This document shows, piece after piece, positions 1 through 10,291 of a DNA stretch of 64,000 bases; position 1 is the first letter of the stretch, and every line of letters begins with the position of its first letter. This DNA comes from Auanema rhodensis (taxonomy: Eukaryota; Nematoda; Chromadorea; Rhabditida; Rhabditidae): the NCBI GenBank assembly GCA_964057225.1, contig OZ059896.1:1-64000 (forward strand), written 5' to 3'. Under the pieces are notes generated by a model that made no database searches, was not told where the DNA came from, and saw nothing but the letters and a program-made list of their open reading frames with translations. Position numbers and translations under genes: made by a program.

Positions 1-197
1 CTTTCACGTGAAGCGAGTTACATACCAAGTGAAGCGAGTTACATACCAAGTGCACATCACGTGTACATTTAATTAGCATAAATTAAAGTTCACGTAAATT
101 TCAAAGTCATGGTTACCATGCACCAATATCAATAAAAATTTGTTTTTAGACTAATATGGACATGGGGAATCTAATTTTGAAAACCGCATCTCTTTAT
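1..197 (+). repeat. Long (197-bp) monomer 1
   Basis: Monomer positions 11-31 are tandemly duplicated (11-31 and 32-52 of the window), adding exactly 21 bp. Both ends of the unit are flanked by GTG, giving 3-bp microhomology that could have allowed slippage. The window starts at this copy's first base, so the preceding monomer is unseen. It opens an 8-monomer block ending at 1428. Confidence 0.97.
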
Positions 198-199
198 CT

Positions 200-209
200 T
201 TCACGTGAA
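200..209. promoter_or_regulatory. Perfect 10-bp palindrome TTCACGTGAA (E-box/G-box core)
   Basis: Monomer positions 3-12, present in nearly every copy. The CACGTG core is the canonical target of bHLH factors (and of plant G-box bZIPs). It is broken in a few copies: c7a near 14011 and g8t at about 56747, 62201 and 63961. Actual binding is inference; no promoter context exists here. Confidence 0.45.
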
Positions 210-225
210 GCGAGTTACATACCAA

Positions 226-243
226 GTGCACATCACGTGTACA
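226..243. promoter_or_regulatory. Cluster of overlapping palindromes GTGCAC / ATCACGTG / TGTACA
   Basis: Monomer positions 29-46 hold three palindromic hexamers: GTGCAC at 29-34, CACGTG at 37-42 and TGTACA at 41-46, the last two overlapping. The octamer ATCACGTG at 35-42 fits the budding-yeast CDEI consensus RTCACRTG, bound by Cbf1, but no CDEII/CDEIII-like arrangement accompanies it, so the match may be coincidence. Variants c37g, c39a, c39t and t43c disturb this cluster in small families of copies. Confidence 0.4.
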
Positions 244-264
244 TTTAATTAGCATAAATTAAAG

Positions 265-276
265 TTCACGTAAATT
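265..276. promoter_or_regulatory. Third ACGT core, TTCACGTAAATT
   Basis: Monomer positions 68-79. It shares TTCACGT with the first box but has A instead of G after the core. The ACGT lies 33 bp after the second core, which itself lies 32 bp after the first, so all three fall on about the same face of the helix. Variants a75g (which restores a full CACGTG), a77c and t78a occur in defined sub-families; the a75g copies are all in 47-61 kb. Confidence 0.4.
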
Positions 277-282
277 TCAAAG

Positions 283-297
283 TCATGGTTACCATGA
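283..297. repeat. Hyphenated palindrome centred on one base (TCATGGT-t-ACCATGA)
   Basis: Monomer positions 86-100. The arms CATGGT and ACCATG are perfect inverted repeats around T93. When position 100 is A, as here, the arms extend to 7 bp by pairing with T86. When it is C, the arms stop at 6 bp. Position 100 is the most frequent polymorphism in the array, so the arm length toggles from copy to copy. The motif could form a tiny cruciform or bind a dimer; neither is shown. Confidence 0.6.
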
Positions 298-306
298 ACC
301 AATATC

Positions 307-323
307 AATAAAAATTTGTTTTT
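307..323. other. A-tract/T-tract block containing AATAAA
   Basis: Monomer positions 110-126: AATAAAAATTT followed by G and five T. Adjacent A- and T-tracts about ten bases apart can give intrinsic curvature, a common property of satellite monomers and nucleosome-positioning DNA. The hexamer AATAAA matches the polyadenylation signal but is unremarkable in AT-rich DNA. It is lost where a110g, a113c or the T112 deletion occurs, all of which are confined to 45 kb and beyond. Confidence 0.5.
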
Positions 324-1076
324 AGACTAATATGGACATGGGGAATCTAATTTTGAAAACCGCATCTCTTTATCTTTCACGTGAAGCGAGTTACATACCA
401 AGTGCACATCACGTGTACATTTAATTAGCATTAATTAAAGTTCACGTAAATTTCAAAGTCATGGTTACCATGAACCAATATCAATAAAAATTTGTTTTTA
501 GACTAATATGGACATGGGGAATCTAATTTTGAAAACCGCATCTCTTTATCTTTCACGTGAAGCGAGTTACATACCAAGTGCACATCACGTGTACATTTAA
601 TTAGCATAAATTAAAGTTCACGTAAATTTCAAAGTCATGGTTACCATGAACCAATATCAATAAAAATTTGTTTTTAGACTAATATGGACATGGGGAATCT
701 AATTTTGAAAACCGCATCTCTTTATCTTTCACGTGAAGCGAGTTACATACCAAGTGCACATCACGTGTACATTTAATTAGCATAAATTAAAGTTCACGTA
801 AATTTCAAAGTCATGGTTACCATGCACCAATATCAATAAAAATTTGTTTTTAGACTAATATGGACATGGGGAATCTAATTTTGAAAACCGCATCTCTTTA
901 TCTTTCACGTGAAGCGAGTTACATACCAAGTGCACATCACGTGTACATTTAATTAGCATAAATTAAAGTTCACGTAAATTTCAAAGTCATGGTTACCATG
1001 CACCAATATCAATAAAAATTTGTTTTTAGACTAATATGGACATGGGGAATCTAATTTTGAAAACCGCATCTCTTTA

Positions 1077-1251
1077 TCTTTCACGTGAAGCGAGTTACAT
1101 ACCAAGTGCACATCACGTGTACATTTAATTAGCATAAATTAAAGTTCACGTAAATTTCAAAGTCATGGTTACCATGCACCAATATCAATAAAAATTTGTT
1201 TTAGACTAATATGGACATGGGGAATCTAATTTTGAAAACCGCATCTCTTTA
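1077..1251 (+). other. One-base deletion in the T5 tract
   Basis: This 175-bp monomer has GTTTTAG instead of GTTTTTAG near 1200. It is the only such deletion in the window, and it explains why the first block is 1428 rather than 1429 bp. A homopolymer error in sequencing is also possible. Confidence 0.8.
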
Positions 1252-1428
1252 TCTTTCACGTGAAGCGAGTTACATACCAAGTGCACATCACGTGTACATT
1301 TAATTAGCATAAATTAAAGTTCACGTAAATTTCAAAGTCATGGTTACCATGCACCAATATCAATAAAAATTTGTTTTTAGACTAATATGGACATGGGGAA
1401 TCTAATTTTGAAAACCGCATCTCTTCAT

Positions 1429-1625
1429 CTTTCACGTGAAGCGAGTTACATACCAAGTGAAGCGAGTTACATACCAAGTGCACATCACGTGTACATTTAA
1501 TTAGCATAAATTAAAGTTCACGTAAATTTCAAAGTCATGGTTACCATGCACCAATATCAATAAAAATTTGTTTTTAGACTAATATGGACATGGGGAATCT
1601 AATTTTGAAAACCGCATCTCTTTAT
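1429..1625 (+). repeat. Long (197-bp) monomer 2
   Basis: Same 21-bp duplication of monomer positions 11-31. The preceding monomer ends with the t174c variant (CTTCAT), as before every other long monomer whose upstream neighbour is visible. It opens a 14-monomer block. Confidence 0.97.
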
Positions 1626-3913
1626 CTTTCACGTGAAGCGAGTTACATACCAAGTGCACATCACGTGTACATTTAATTAGCATAAATTAAAGTTCACGTA
1701 AATTTCAAAGTCATGGTTACCATGAACCAATATCAATAAAAATTTGTTTTTAGACTAATATGGACATGGGGAATCTAATTTTGAAAACCGCATCTCTTTA
1801 TCTTTCACGTGAAGCGAGTTACATACCAAGTGCACATCACGTGTACATTTAATTAGCATTAATTAAAGTTCACGTAAATTTCAAAGTCATGGTTACCATG
1901 AACCAATATCAATAAAAATTTGTTTTTAGACTAATATGGACATGGGGAATCTAATTTTGAAAACCGCATCTCTTTATCTTTCACGTGAAGCGAGTTACAT
2001 ACCAAGTGCACATCACGTGTACATTTAATTAGCATAAATTAAAGTTCACGTAAATTTCAAAGTCATGGTTACCATGAACCAATATCAATAAAAATTTGTT
2101 TTTAGACTAATATGGACATGGGGAATCTAATTTTGAAAACCGCATCTCTTTATCTTTCACGTGAAGCGAGTTACATACCAAGTGCACATCACGTGTACAT
2201 TTAATTAGCATAAATTAAAGTTCACGTAAATTTCAAAGTCATGGTTACCATGCACCAATATCAATAAAAATTTGTTTTTAGACTAATATGGACATGGGGA
2301 ATCTAATTTTGAAAACCGCATCTCTTTATCTTTCACGTGAAGCGAGTTACATACTAAGTGCACATCACGTGTACATTTAATTAGCATAAATTAAAGTTCA
2401 CGTAAATTTCAAAGTCATGGTTACCATGAACCAATATCAATAAAAATTTGTTTTTAGACTAATATGGACATGGGGAATCTAATATTGAAAACCGCATCTC
2501 TTTATCTTTCACGTGAAGCGAGTTACATACCAAGTGCACATCACGTGTACATTTAATTAGCATAAATTAAAGTTCACGTAAATTTCAAAGTCATGGTTAC
2601 CATGAACCAATATCAATAAAAATTTGTTTTTAGACTAATATGGACATGGGGAATCTAATATTGAAAACCGCATCTCTTTATCTTTCACGTGAAGCGAGTT
2701 ACATACCAAGTGCACATCACGTGTACATTTAATTAGCATAAATTAAAGTTCACGTAACTTTCAAAGTCATGGTTACCATGCACCAATATCAATAAAAATT
2801 TGTTTTTAGACTAATATGGACATGGGGAATCTAATTTTGAAAACCGCATCTCTTTATCTTTCACGTGAAGCGAGTTACATACCAAGTGCACATCACGTGT
2901 ACATTTAATTAGCATAAATTAAAGTTCACGTAAATTTCAAAGTCATGGTTACCATGCACCAATATCAATAAAAATTTGTTTTTAGACTAATATGGACATG
3001 GGGAATCTAATTTTGAAAACCGCATCTCTTTATCTTTCACGTGAAGCGAGTTACATACCAAGTGCACATCACGTGTACATTTAATTAGCATAAATTAAAG
3101 TTCACGTAAATTTCAAAGTCATGGTTACCATGAACCAATATCAATAAAAATTTGTTTTTAGACTAATATGGACATGGGGAATCTAATTTTGAAAACCGCA
3201 TCTCTTTATCTTTCACGTGAAGCGAGTTACATACCAAGTGCACATCACGTGTACATTTAATTAGCATAAATTAAAGTTCACGTAAATTTCAAAGTCATGG
3301 TTACCATGCACCAATATCAATAAAAATTTGTTTTTAGACTAATATGGACATGGGGAATCTAATTTTGAAAACCGCATCTCTTTATCTTTCACGTGAAGCG
3401 AGTTACATACCAAGTGCACATCACGTGTACATTTAATTAGCATAAATTAAAGTTCACGTAAATTTCAAAGTCATGGTTACCATGCACCAATATCAATAAA
3501 AATTTGTTTTTAGACTAATATGGACATGGGGAATCTAATTTTGAAAACCGCATCTCTTTATCTTACACGTGAAGCGAGTTACATACCAAGTGCACATCAC
3601 GTGTACATTTAATTAGCATAAATTAAAGTTCACGTAAATTTCAAAGTCATGGTTACCATGCACCAATATCAATAAAAATTTGTTTTTAGACTAATATGGA
3701 CATGGGGAATCTAATTTTGAAAACCGCATCTCTTTATCTTTCACGTGAAGCGAGTTACATACCAAGTGCACATCACGTGTACATTTAATTAGCATAAATT
3801 AAAGTTCACGTAAATTTCAAAGTCATGGTTACCATGCACCAATATCAATAAAAATTTGTTTTTAGACTAATATGGACATGGGGAATCTAATTTTGAAAAC
3901 CGCATCTCTTCAT

Positions 3914-4110
3914 CTTTCACGTGAAGCGAGTTACATACCAAGTGAAGCGAGTTACATACCAAGTGCACATCACGTGTACATTTAATTAGCATAAATTAAA
4001 GTTCACGTAAATTTCAAAGTCATGGTTACCATGCACCAATATCAATAAAAATTTGTTTTTAGACTAATATGGACATGGGGAATCTAATTTTGAAAACCGC
4101 ATCTCTTTAT
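3914..4110 (+). repeat. Long (197-bp) monomer 3
   Basis: Same 21-bp duplication, preceded by t174c. It opens a 4-monomer block ending at 4638. Confidence 0.97.
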
Positions 4111-4638
4111 CTTTCACGTGAAGCGAGTTACATACCAAGTGCACATCACGTGTACATTTAATTAGCATAAATTAAAGTTCACGTAAATTTCAAAGTCATG
4201 GTTACCATGAACCAATATCAATAAAAATTTGTTTTTAGACTAATATGGACATGGGGAATCTAATTTTGAAAACCGCATCTCTTTATCTTTCACGTGAAGC
4301 GAGTTACATACCAAGTGCACATCACGTGTACATTTAATTAGCATAAATTAAAGTTCACGTAAATTTCAAAGTCATGGTTACCATGCACCAATATCAATAA
4401 AAATTTGTTTTTAGACTAATATGGACATGGGGAATCTAATTTTGAAAACCGCATCTCTTTATCTTTCACGTGAAGCGAGTTACATACCAAGTGCACATCA
4501 CGTGTACATTTAATTAGCATAAATTAAAGTTCACGTAAATTTCAAAGTCATGGTTACCATGCACCAATATCAATAAAAATTTGTTTTTAGACTAATATGG
4601 ACATGGGGAATCTAATTTTGAGAACCGCATCTCTTCAT

Positions 4639-4835
4639 CTTTCACGTGAAGCGAGTTACATACCAAGTGAAGCGAGTTACATACCAAGTGCACATCACGT
4701 GTACATTTAATTAGCATAAATTAAAGTTCACGTAAATTTCAAAGTCATGGTTACCATGAACCAATATCAATAAAAATTTGTTTTTAGACTAATATGGACA
4801 TGGGGAATCTAATTTTGAAAACCGCATCTCTTTAT
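4639..4835 (+). repeat. Long (197-bp) monomer 4
   Basis: Same 21-bp duplication, preceded by a monomer carrying both a160g (GAGAACC) and t174c. The same pair precedes long monomers 11 and 12, so these three are close relatives. It is followed by 42 standard-length monomers before the next long one. Confidence 0.97.
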
Positions 4836-5725
4836 CTTTCACGTGAAGCGAGTTACATACCAAGTGCACATCACGTGTACATTTAATTAGCATAAATTAA
4901 AGTTCACGTAACTTTCAAAGTCATGGTTACCATGCACCAATATCAATAAAAATTTGTTTTTAGACTAATATGGACATGGGGAATCTAATTTTGAAAACCG
5001 CATCTCTTTATCATTCACGTGAAGCGAGTTACATACCAAGTGCACATCACGTGTACATTTAATTAGCATAAATTAAAGTTCACGTAAATTTCAAAGTCAT
5101 GGTTACCATGCACCAATATCAATAAAAATTTGTTTTTAGACTAATATGGACATGGGGAATCTAATTTTGAAAACCGCATCTCTTTATCTTTCACGTGAAG
5201 CGAGTTACATACCAAGTGCACATCACGTGTACATTTAATTAGCATAAATTAAAGTTCACGTAAATTTGAAAGTCATGGTTACCATGCACCAATGTCAATA
5301 AAAATTTGTTTTTAGACTAATATGGACATGGGGAATCTAATTTTGCAAACCGCATCTCTTCATCTTTCACGTGAAGCGAGTTACATACCAAGTGCACATC
5401 ACGTGTACATTTAATTAGCATAAATTAAAGTTCACGTAAATTTCAAAGTCATGGTTACCATGCACCAATATCAATAAAAATTTGTTTTTAGACTAATATG
5501 GACATGGGGAATCTAATTTTGAAAACCGCATCTCTTTATCTTTCACGTGAAGCGAGTTACATACCAAGTGCACATCACGTGCACATTTAATTAGCATAAA
5601 TTAAAGTTCACGTAAATTTCAAAGTCATGGTTACCATGAACCAATATCAATAAAAATTTGTTTTTAGACTAATATGGACATGGGGAATCTAATTTTGAAA
5701 ACCGCATCTCTTTATCTTTCACGTG

Positions 5726-8672
5726 AAGAGAGTTACATACCAAGTGCACATCACGTGTACATTTAATTAGCATAAATTAAAGTTCACGTAAATTTCAAAG
5801 TCATGGTTACCATGCACCAATATCAATAAAAATTTGTTTTTAGACTAATATGGACATGGGGAATCTAATTTTGAAAACCACATCTCTTTATCTTTCACGT
5901 GAAGCGAGTTACATACCAAGTGCACATCACGTGTACATTTAATTAGCATAAATTAAAGTTCACGTAAATTTCAAAGTCATGGTTACCATGCACCAATATC
6001 AATAAAAATTTGTTTTTAGACTAATATGGACATGGGGAATCTAATTTTGAAAACCACATCTCTTTATCTTTCACGTGAAGCGAGTTACATACCAAGTGCA
6101 CATCACGTGTACATTTAATTAGCATAAATTAAAGTTCACGTAAATTTCAAAGTCATGGTTACCATGCACCAATATCAATAAAAATTTGTTTTTAGACTAA
6201 TATGGACATGGGGAATCTAATTTTGAAAACCGCATCTCTTTATCTTTCACGTGAAGCGAGTTACATACCAAGTGCACATCACGTGTACATTTAATTAGCA
6301 TAAATTAAAGTTCACGTAAATTTCAAAGTCATGGTTACCATGCACCAATATCAATAAAAATTTGTTTTTAGACTAATATGGACATGGGGAATCTAATTTT
6401 GAAAACCGCATCTCTTTATCTTTCACGTGAAGCGAGTTACATACCAAGTGCACATCACGTGTACATTTAATTAGCATTAATTAAAGTTCACGTAAATTTC
6501 AAAGTCATGGTTACCATGAACCAATATCAATAAAAATTTGTTTTTAGACTAATATGGACATGGGGAATCTAATTTTAAAAACCGCATCTCTTTATCTTTC
6601 ACGTGAAGCGAGTTACATACCAAGTGCACATCACGTGTACATTTAATTAGCATAAATTAAAGTTCACGTAACTTTCAAAGTCATGGTTACCATGCACCAA
6701 TATCAATAAAAATTTGTTTTTAGACTAATATGGACATGGGGAATCTAATTTTGAAAACCGCATCTCTTTATCTTTCACGTGAAGCGAGTTACATACCAAG
6801 TGCACATCACGTGTACATTTAATTAGCATAAATTAAAGTTCACGTAAATTTCAAAGTCATGGTTACCATGCACCAATATCAATAAAAATTTGTTTTTAGA
6901 CTAATATGGACATGGGGAATCTAATTTTGAAAACCGCATCTCTTTATCTTTCACGTGAAGCGAGTTACATACCAAGTGCACATCACGTGTACATTTAATT
7001 AGCATAAATTAAAGTTCACGTAAATTTCAAAGTCATGGTTACCATGCACCAATGTCAATAAAAATTTGTTTTTAGACTAATATGGACATGAGGAATCTAA
7101 TTTTGAAAACCGCATCTCTTTATCTTTCACGTGAAGCGAGTTACATACCAAGTGCACATCACGTGTACATTTAATTAGCATAAATTAAAGTTCACGTAAA
7201 TTTCAAAGTCATGGTTACCATGAACCAATATCAATAAAAATTTGTTTTTAGACTAATATGGACATGGGGAATCTAATTTTGAAAACCGCATCTCTTTATC
7301 TTTCACGTGAAGAGAGTTACATACCAAGTGCACATCACGTGTACATTTAATTAGCATAAATTAAAGTTCACGTAAATTTCAAAGTCATGGTTACCATGCA
7401 CCAATATCAATAAAAATTTGTTTTTAGACTAATATGGACATGGGGAATCTAATTTTGAAAACCACATCTCTTTATCTTTCACGTGAAGCGAGTTACATAC
7501 CAAGTGCACATCACGTGTACATTTAATTAGCATAAATTAAAGTTCACGTAAATTTCAAAGTCATGGTTACCATGCACCAATATCAATAAAAATTTGTTTT
7601 TAGACTAATATGGACATGGGGAATCTAATTTTGAAAACCACATCTCTTTATCTTTCACGTGAAGCGAGTTACATACCAAGTGCACATCACGTGTACATTT
7701 AATTAGCATAAATTAAAGTTCACGTAAATTTCAAAGTCATGGTTACCATGCACCAATATCAATAAAAATTTGTTTTTAGACTAATATGGACATGGGGAAT
7801 CTAATTTTGAAAACCGCATCTCTTTATCTTTCACGTGAAGCGAGTTACATACCAAGTGCACATCACGTGTACATTTAATTAGCATAAATTAAAGTTCACG
7901 TAAATTTCAAAGTCATGGTTACCATGCACCAATATCAATAAAAATTTGTTTTTAGACTAATATGGACATGGGGAATCTAATTTTGAAAACCGCATCTCTT
8001 TATCTTTCACGTGAAGCGAGTTACATACCAAGTGCACATCACGTGTACATTTAATTAGCATTAATTAAAGTTCACGTAAATTTCAAAGTCATGGTTACCA
8101 TGAACCAATATCAATAAAAATTTGTTTTTAGACTAATATGGACATGGGGAATCTAATTTTAAAAACCGCATCTCTTTATCTTTCACGTGAAGCGAGTTAC
8201 ATACCAAGTGCACATCACGTGTACATTTAATTAGCATAAATTAAAGTTCACGTAACTTTCAAAGTCATGGTTACCATGCACCAATATCAATAAAAATTTG
8301 TTTTTAGACTAATATGGACATGGGGAATCTAATTTTGAAAACCGCATCTCTTTATCTTTCACGTGAAGCGAGTTACATACCAAGTGCACATCACGTGTAC
8401 ATTTAATTAGCATAAATTAAAGTTCACGTAAATTTCAAAGTCATGGTTACCATGCACCAATATCAATAAAAATTTGTTTTTAGACTAATATGGACATGGG
8501 GAATCTAATTTTGAAAACCGCATCTCTTTATCTTTCACGTGAAGCGAGTTACATACCAAGTGCACATCACGTGTACATTTAATTAGCATAAATTAAAGTT
8601 CACGTAAATTTCAAAGTCATGGTTACCATGCACCAATGTCAATAAAAATTTGTTTTTAGACTAATATGGACA
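5726..8672 (+). repeat. Nine-monomer (1584-bp) tandem duplication
   Basis: Markers in 5726-7054 recur exactly 1584 bp downstream: c14a (GAAGAGAG) at 5726/7310, g165a (ACCACATC) at 5877/7461 and 6053/7637, a59t at about 6475/8059, g158a (TTTTAAAAACC) at about 6575/8159, a77c at about 6668/8252 and a107g at 7054/8638. Beyond that the units diverge, because the monomer at 6948 is a chimera. The duplication is absent from the paralogous segment at 25-26.6 kb, so it arose after the larger duplication or was lost there. Confidence 0.88.
6948..7123 (+). repeat. Chimeric monomer at a crossover junction
   Basis: The left part carries a107g (at 7054) and the right part g144a (at 7091). Elsewhere these variants sit in two consecutive monomers 213 bp apart (8638 and 8851; also near 26228 and 26441), with a159c, t174c and t49c between them. 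Here one monomer length is missing and the intervening markers with it. The exchange must have occurred in the 36 bases between 7055 and 7090. This is the right-hand join of the first nine-monomer unit. Confidence 0.85.
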
Positions 8673-9410
8673 TGGGGAATCTAATTTTGCAAACCGCATC
8701 TCTTCATCTTTCACGTGAAGCGAGTTACATACCAAGTGCACATCACGTGTACATTCAATTAGCATAAATTAAAGTTCACGTAAATTTCAAAGTCATGGTT
8801 ACCATGCACCAATATCAATAAAAATTTGTTTTTAGACTAATATGGACATGAGGAATCTAATTTTGAAAACCGCATCTCTTTATCTTTCACGTGAAGCGAG
8901 TTACATACCAAGTGCACATCACGTGTACATTTAATTAGCATAAATTAAAGTTCACGTAAATTTCAAAGTCATGGTTACCATGCACCAATATCAATAAAAA
9001 TTTGTTTTTAGACTAATATGGACATGGGGAATCTAATTTTGAAAACCGCATCTCTTTATCTTTCACGTGAAGCGAGTTACATACCAAGTGCACATCACGT
9101 GTACATTTAATTAGCATAAATTAAAGTTCACGTAAATTTCAAAGTCATGGTTACCATGCACCAATGTCAATAAAAATTTGTTTTTAGACTAATATGGACA
9201 TGGGGAATCTAATTTTGCAAACCGCATCTCTTCATCTTTCACGTGAAGCGAGTTACATACCAAGTGCACATCACGTGTACATTCAATTAGCATAAATTAA
9301 AGTTCACGTAAATTTCAAAGTCATGGTTACCATGCACCAATATCAATAAAAATTTGTTTTTAGACTAATATGGACATGAGGAATCTAATTTTGAAAACCG
9401 CATCTCTTTA
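8634..9410 (+). repeat. Three-monomer (528-bp) repeat with a107g, a159c, t49c and g144a
   Basis: The run a107g + a159c + t174c, then t49c + g144a in the next monomer, occurs at 8634 and again 528 bp later at 9162. The same pair, also 528 bp apart, is found at 26224 and 26752, so the triplet duplication predates the >10-kb duplication. Confidence 0.85.
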
Positions 9411-10291
9411 TCTTTCACGTGAAGCGAGTTACATACCAAGTGCACATCACGTGTACATTTAATTAGCATAAATTAAAGTTCACGTAAATTTCAAAGTCAT
9501 GGTTACCATGCACCAATATCAATAAAAATTTGTTTTTAGACTAATATGGACATGGGGAATCTAATTTTGAAAACCGCATCTCTTTATCTTTCACGTGAAG
9601 CGAGTTACATACCAAGTGCACATCACGTGTACATTTAATTAGCATAAATTAAAGTTCACGTAAATTTCAAAGTCATGGTTACCATGCACCAATATCAATA
9701 AAAATTTGTTTTTAGACTAATATGGACATGGGGAATCTAATTTTGAAAACCGCATCTCTTTATCTTTCACGTGAAGCGAGTTACATACCAAGTGCACATC
9801 ACGTGTACATTTAATTAGCATTAATTAAAGTTCACGTAAATTCCAAAGTCATGGTTACCATGAACCAATATCAATAAAAATTTGTTTTTAGACTAATATG
9901 GACATGGGAAATCTAATTTTGAAAACCGCATCTCTTTATCTTTCACGTGAAGCGAGTTACATACCAAGTGCACATCACGTGTACATTTAATTAACATAAA
10001 TTAAAGTTCACGTAAATTTCAAAGTCATGGTTACCATGAACCAATATCAATAAAAATTTGTTTTTAGACTAATATGGACATGGGGAATCTAATTTTGAAA
10101 ACCGCATCTCTTTATCTTTCACGTGAAGCGAGTTACATACCAAGTGCACATCACGTGTACATTTAATTAGCATAAATTAAAGTTCACGTAAATTTCAAAG
10201 TCATGGTTACCATGCACCAATATCAATAAAAATTTGTTTTTAGACTAATATGGACATGGGGAATCTAATTTTGAAAACCGCATCTCTTCAT

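Larger units (their letters stand above)
198..373 (+). repeat. Reference monomer of the satellite (176 bp)
   Basis: This copy serves as the reference for monomer positions used elsewhere (position p lies at 197+p). In order it contains: a perfect palindrome TTCACGTGAA at 3-12; the stretch 11-31 that is duplicated in long monomers; GTGCAC at 29-34; ATCACGTG at 35-42 running into TGTACA at 41-46; an AT-rich segment with TTAATTA and AAATTAA at 48-64; a third ACGT at 71-74; a hyphenated palindrome at 86-100; AATAAA at 110-115 with A5T3 and T5 tracts to 126; GGGG at 143-146; and TTTTGAAAA at 154-162. Five CpGs lie at 7, 14, 39, 72 and 164. The commonest polymorphism in the array is A or C at position 100. 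This copy has A and many others have C. Confidence 0.97.

Noticed and set aside
232-239. Budding-yeast point centromere (CDEI-CDEII-CDEIII)
   Set aside because: ATCACGTG fits CDEI, but there is no 80-90-bp near-pure AT CDEII followed by a CDEIII with CCGAA, and point centromeres are not tandem arrays.
198-373. CENP-B box
   Set aside because: No match to nTTCGnnnnAnnCGGGn on either strand; the monomer has no CGGG or CCCG.
198-373. Known satellites: Arabidopsis 178 bp, Brassica/Raphanus 176-177 bp, honeybee AluI 176 bp, human alpha 171 bp
   Set aside because: The size is close, but the consensus has no AAGCTT (typical of the crucifer families as I recall them) and no AGCT (AluI) apart from one private mutation near 60962, and I see no resemblance to alpha satellite. 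This is judged from memory; a database search is needed.
198-373. Internal sub-repeat of about 32 bp throughout the monomer
   Set aside because: Only the ACGT cores and a few flanking bases recur at 32-33 bp. Positions 100-176 show no further copies, so an origin from a 32-bp unit is not supported.
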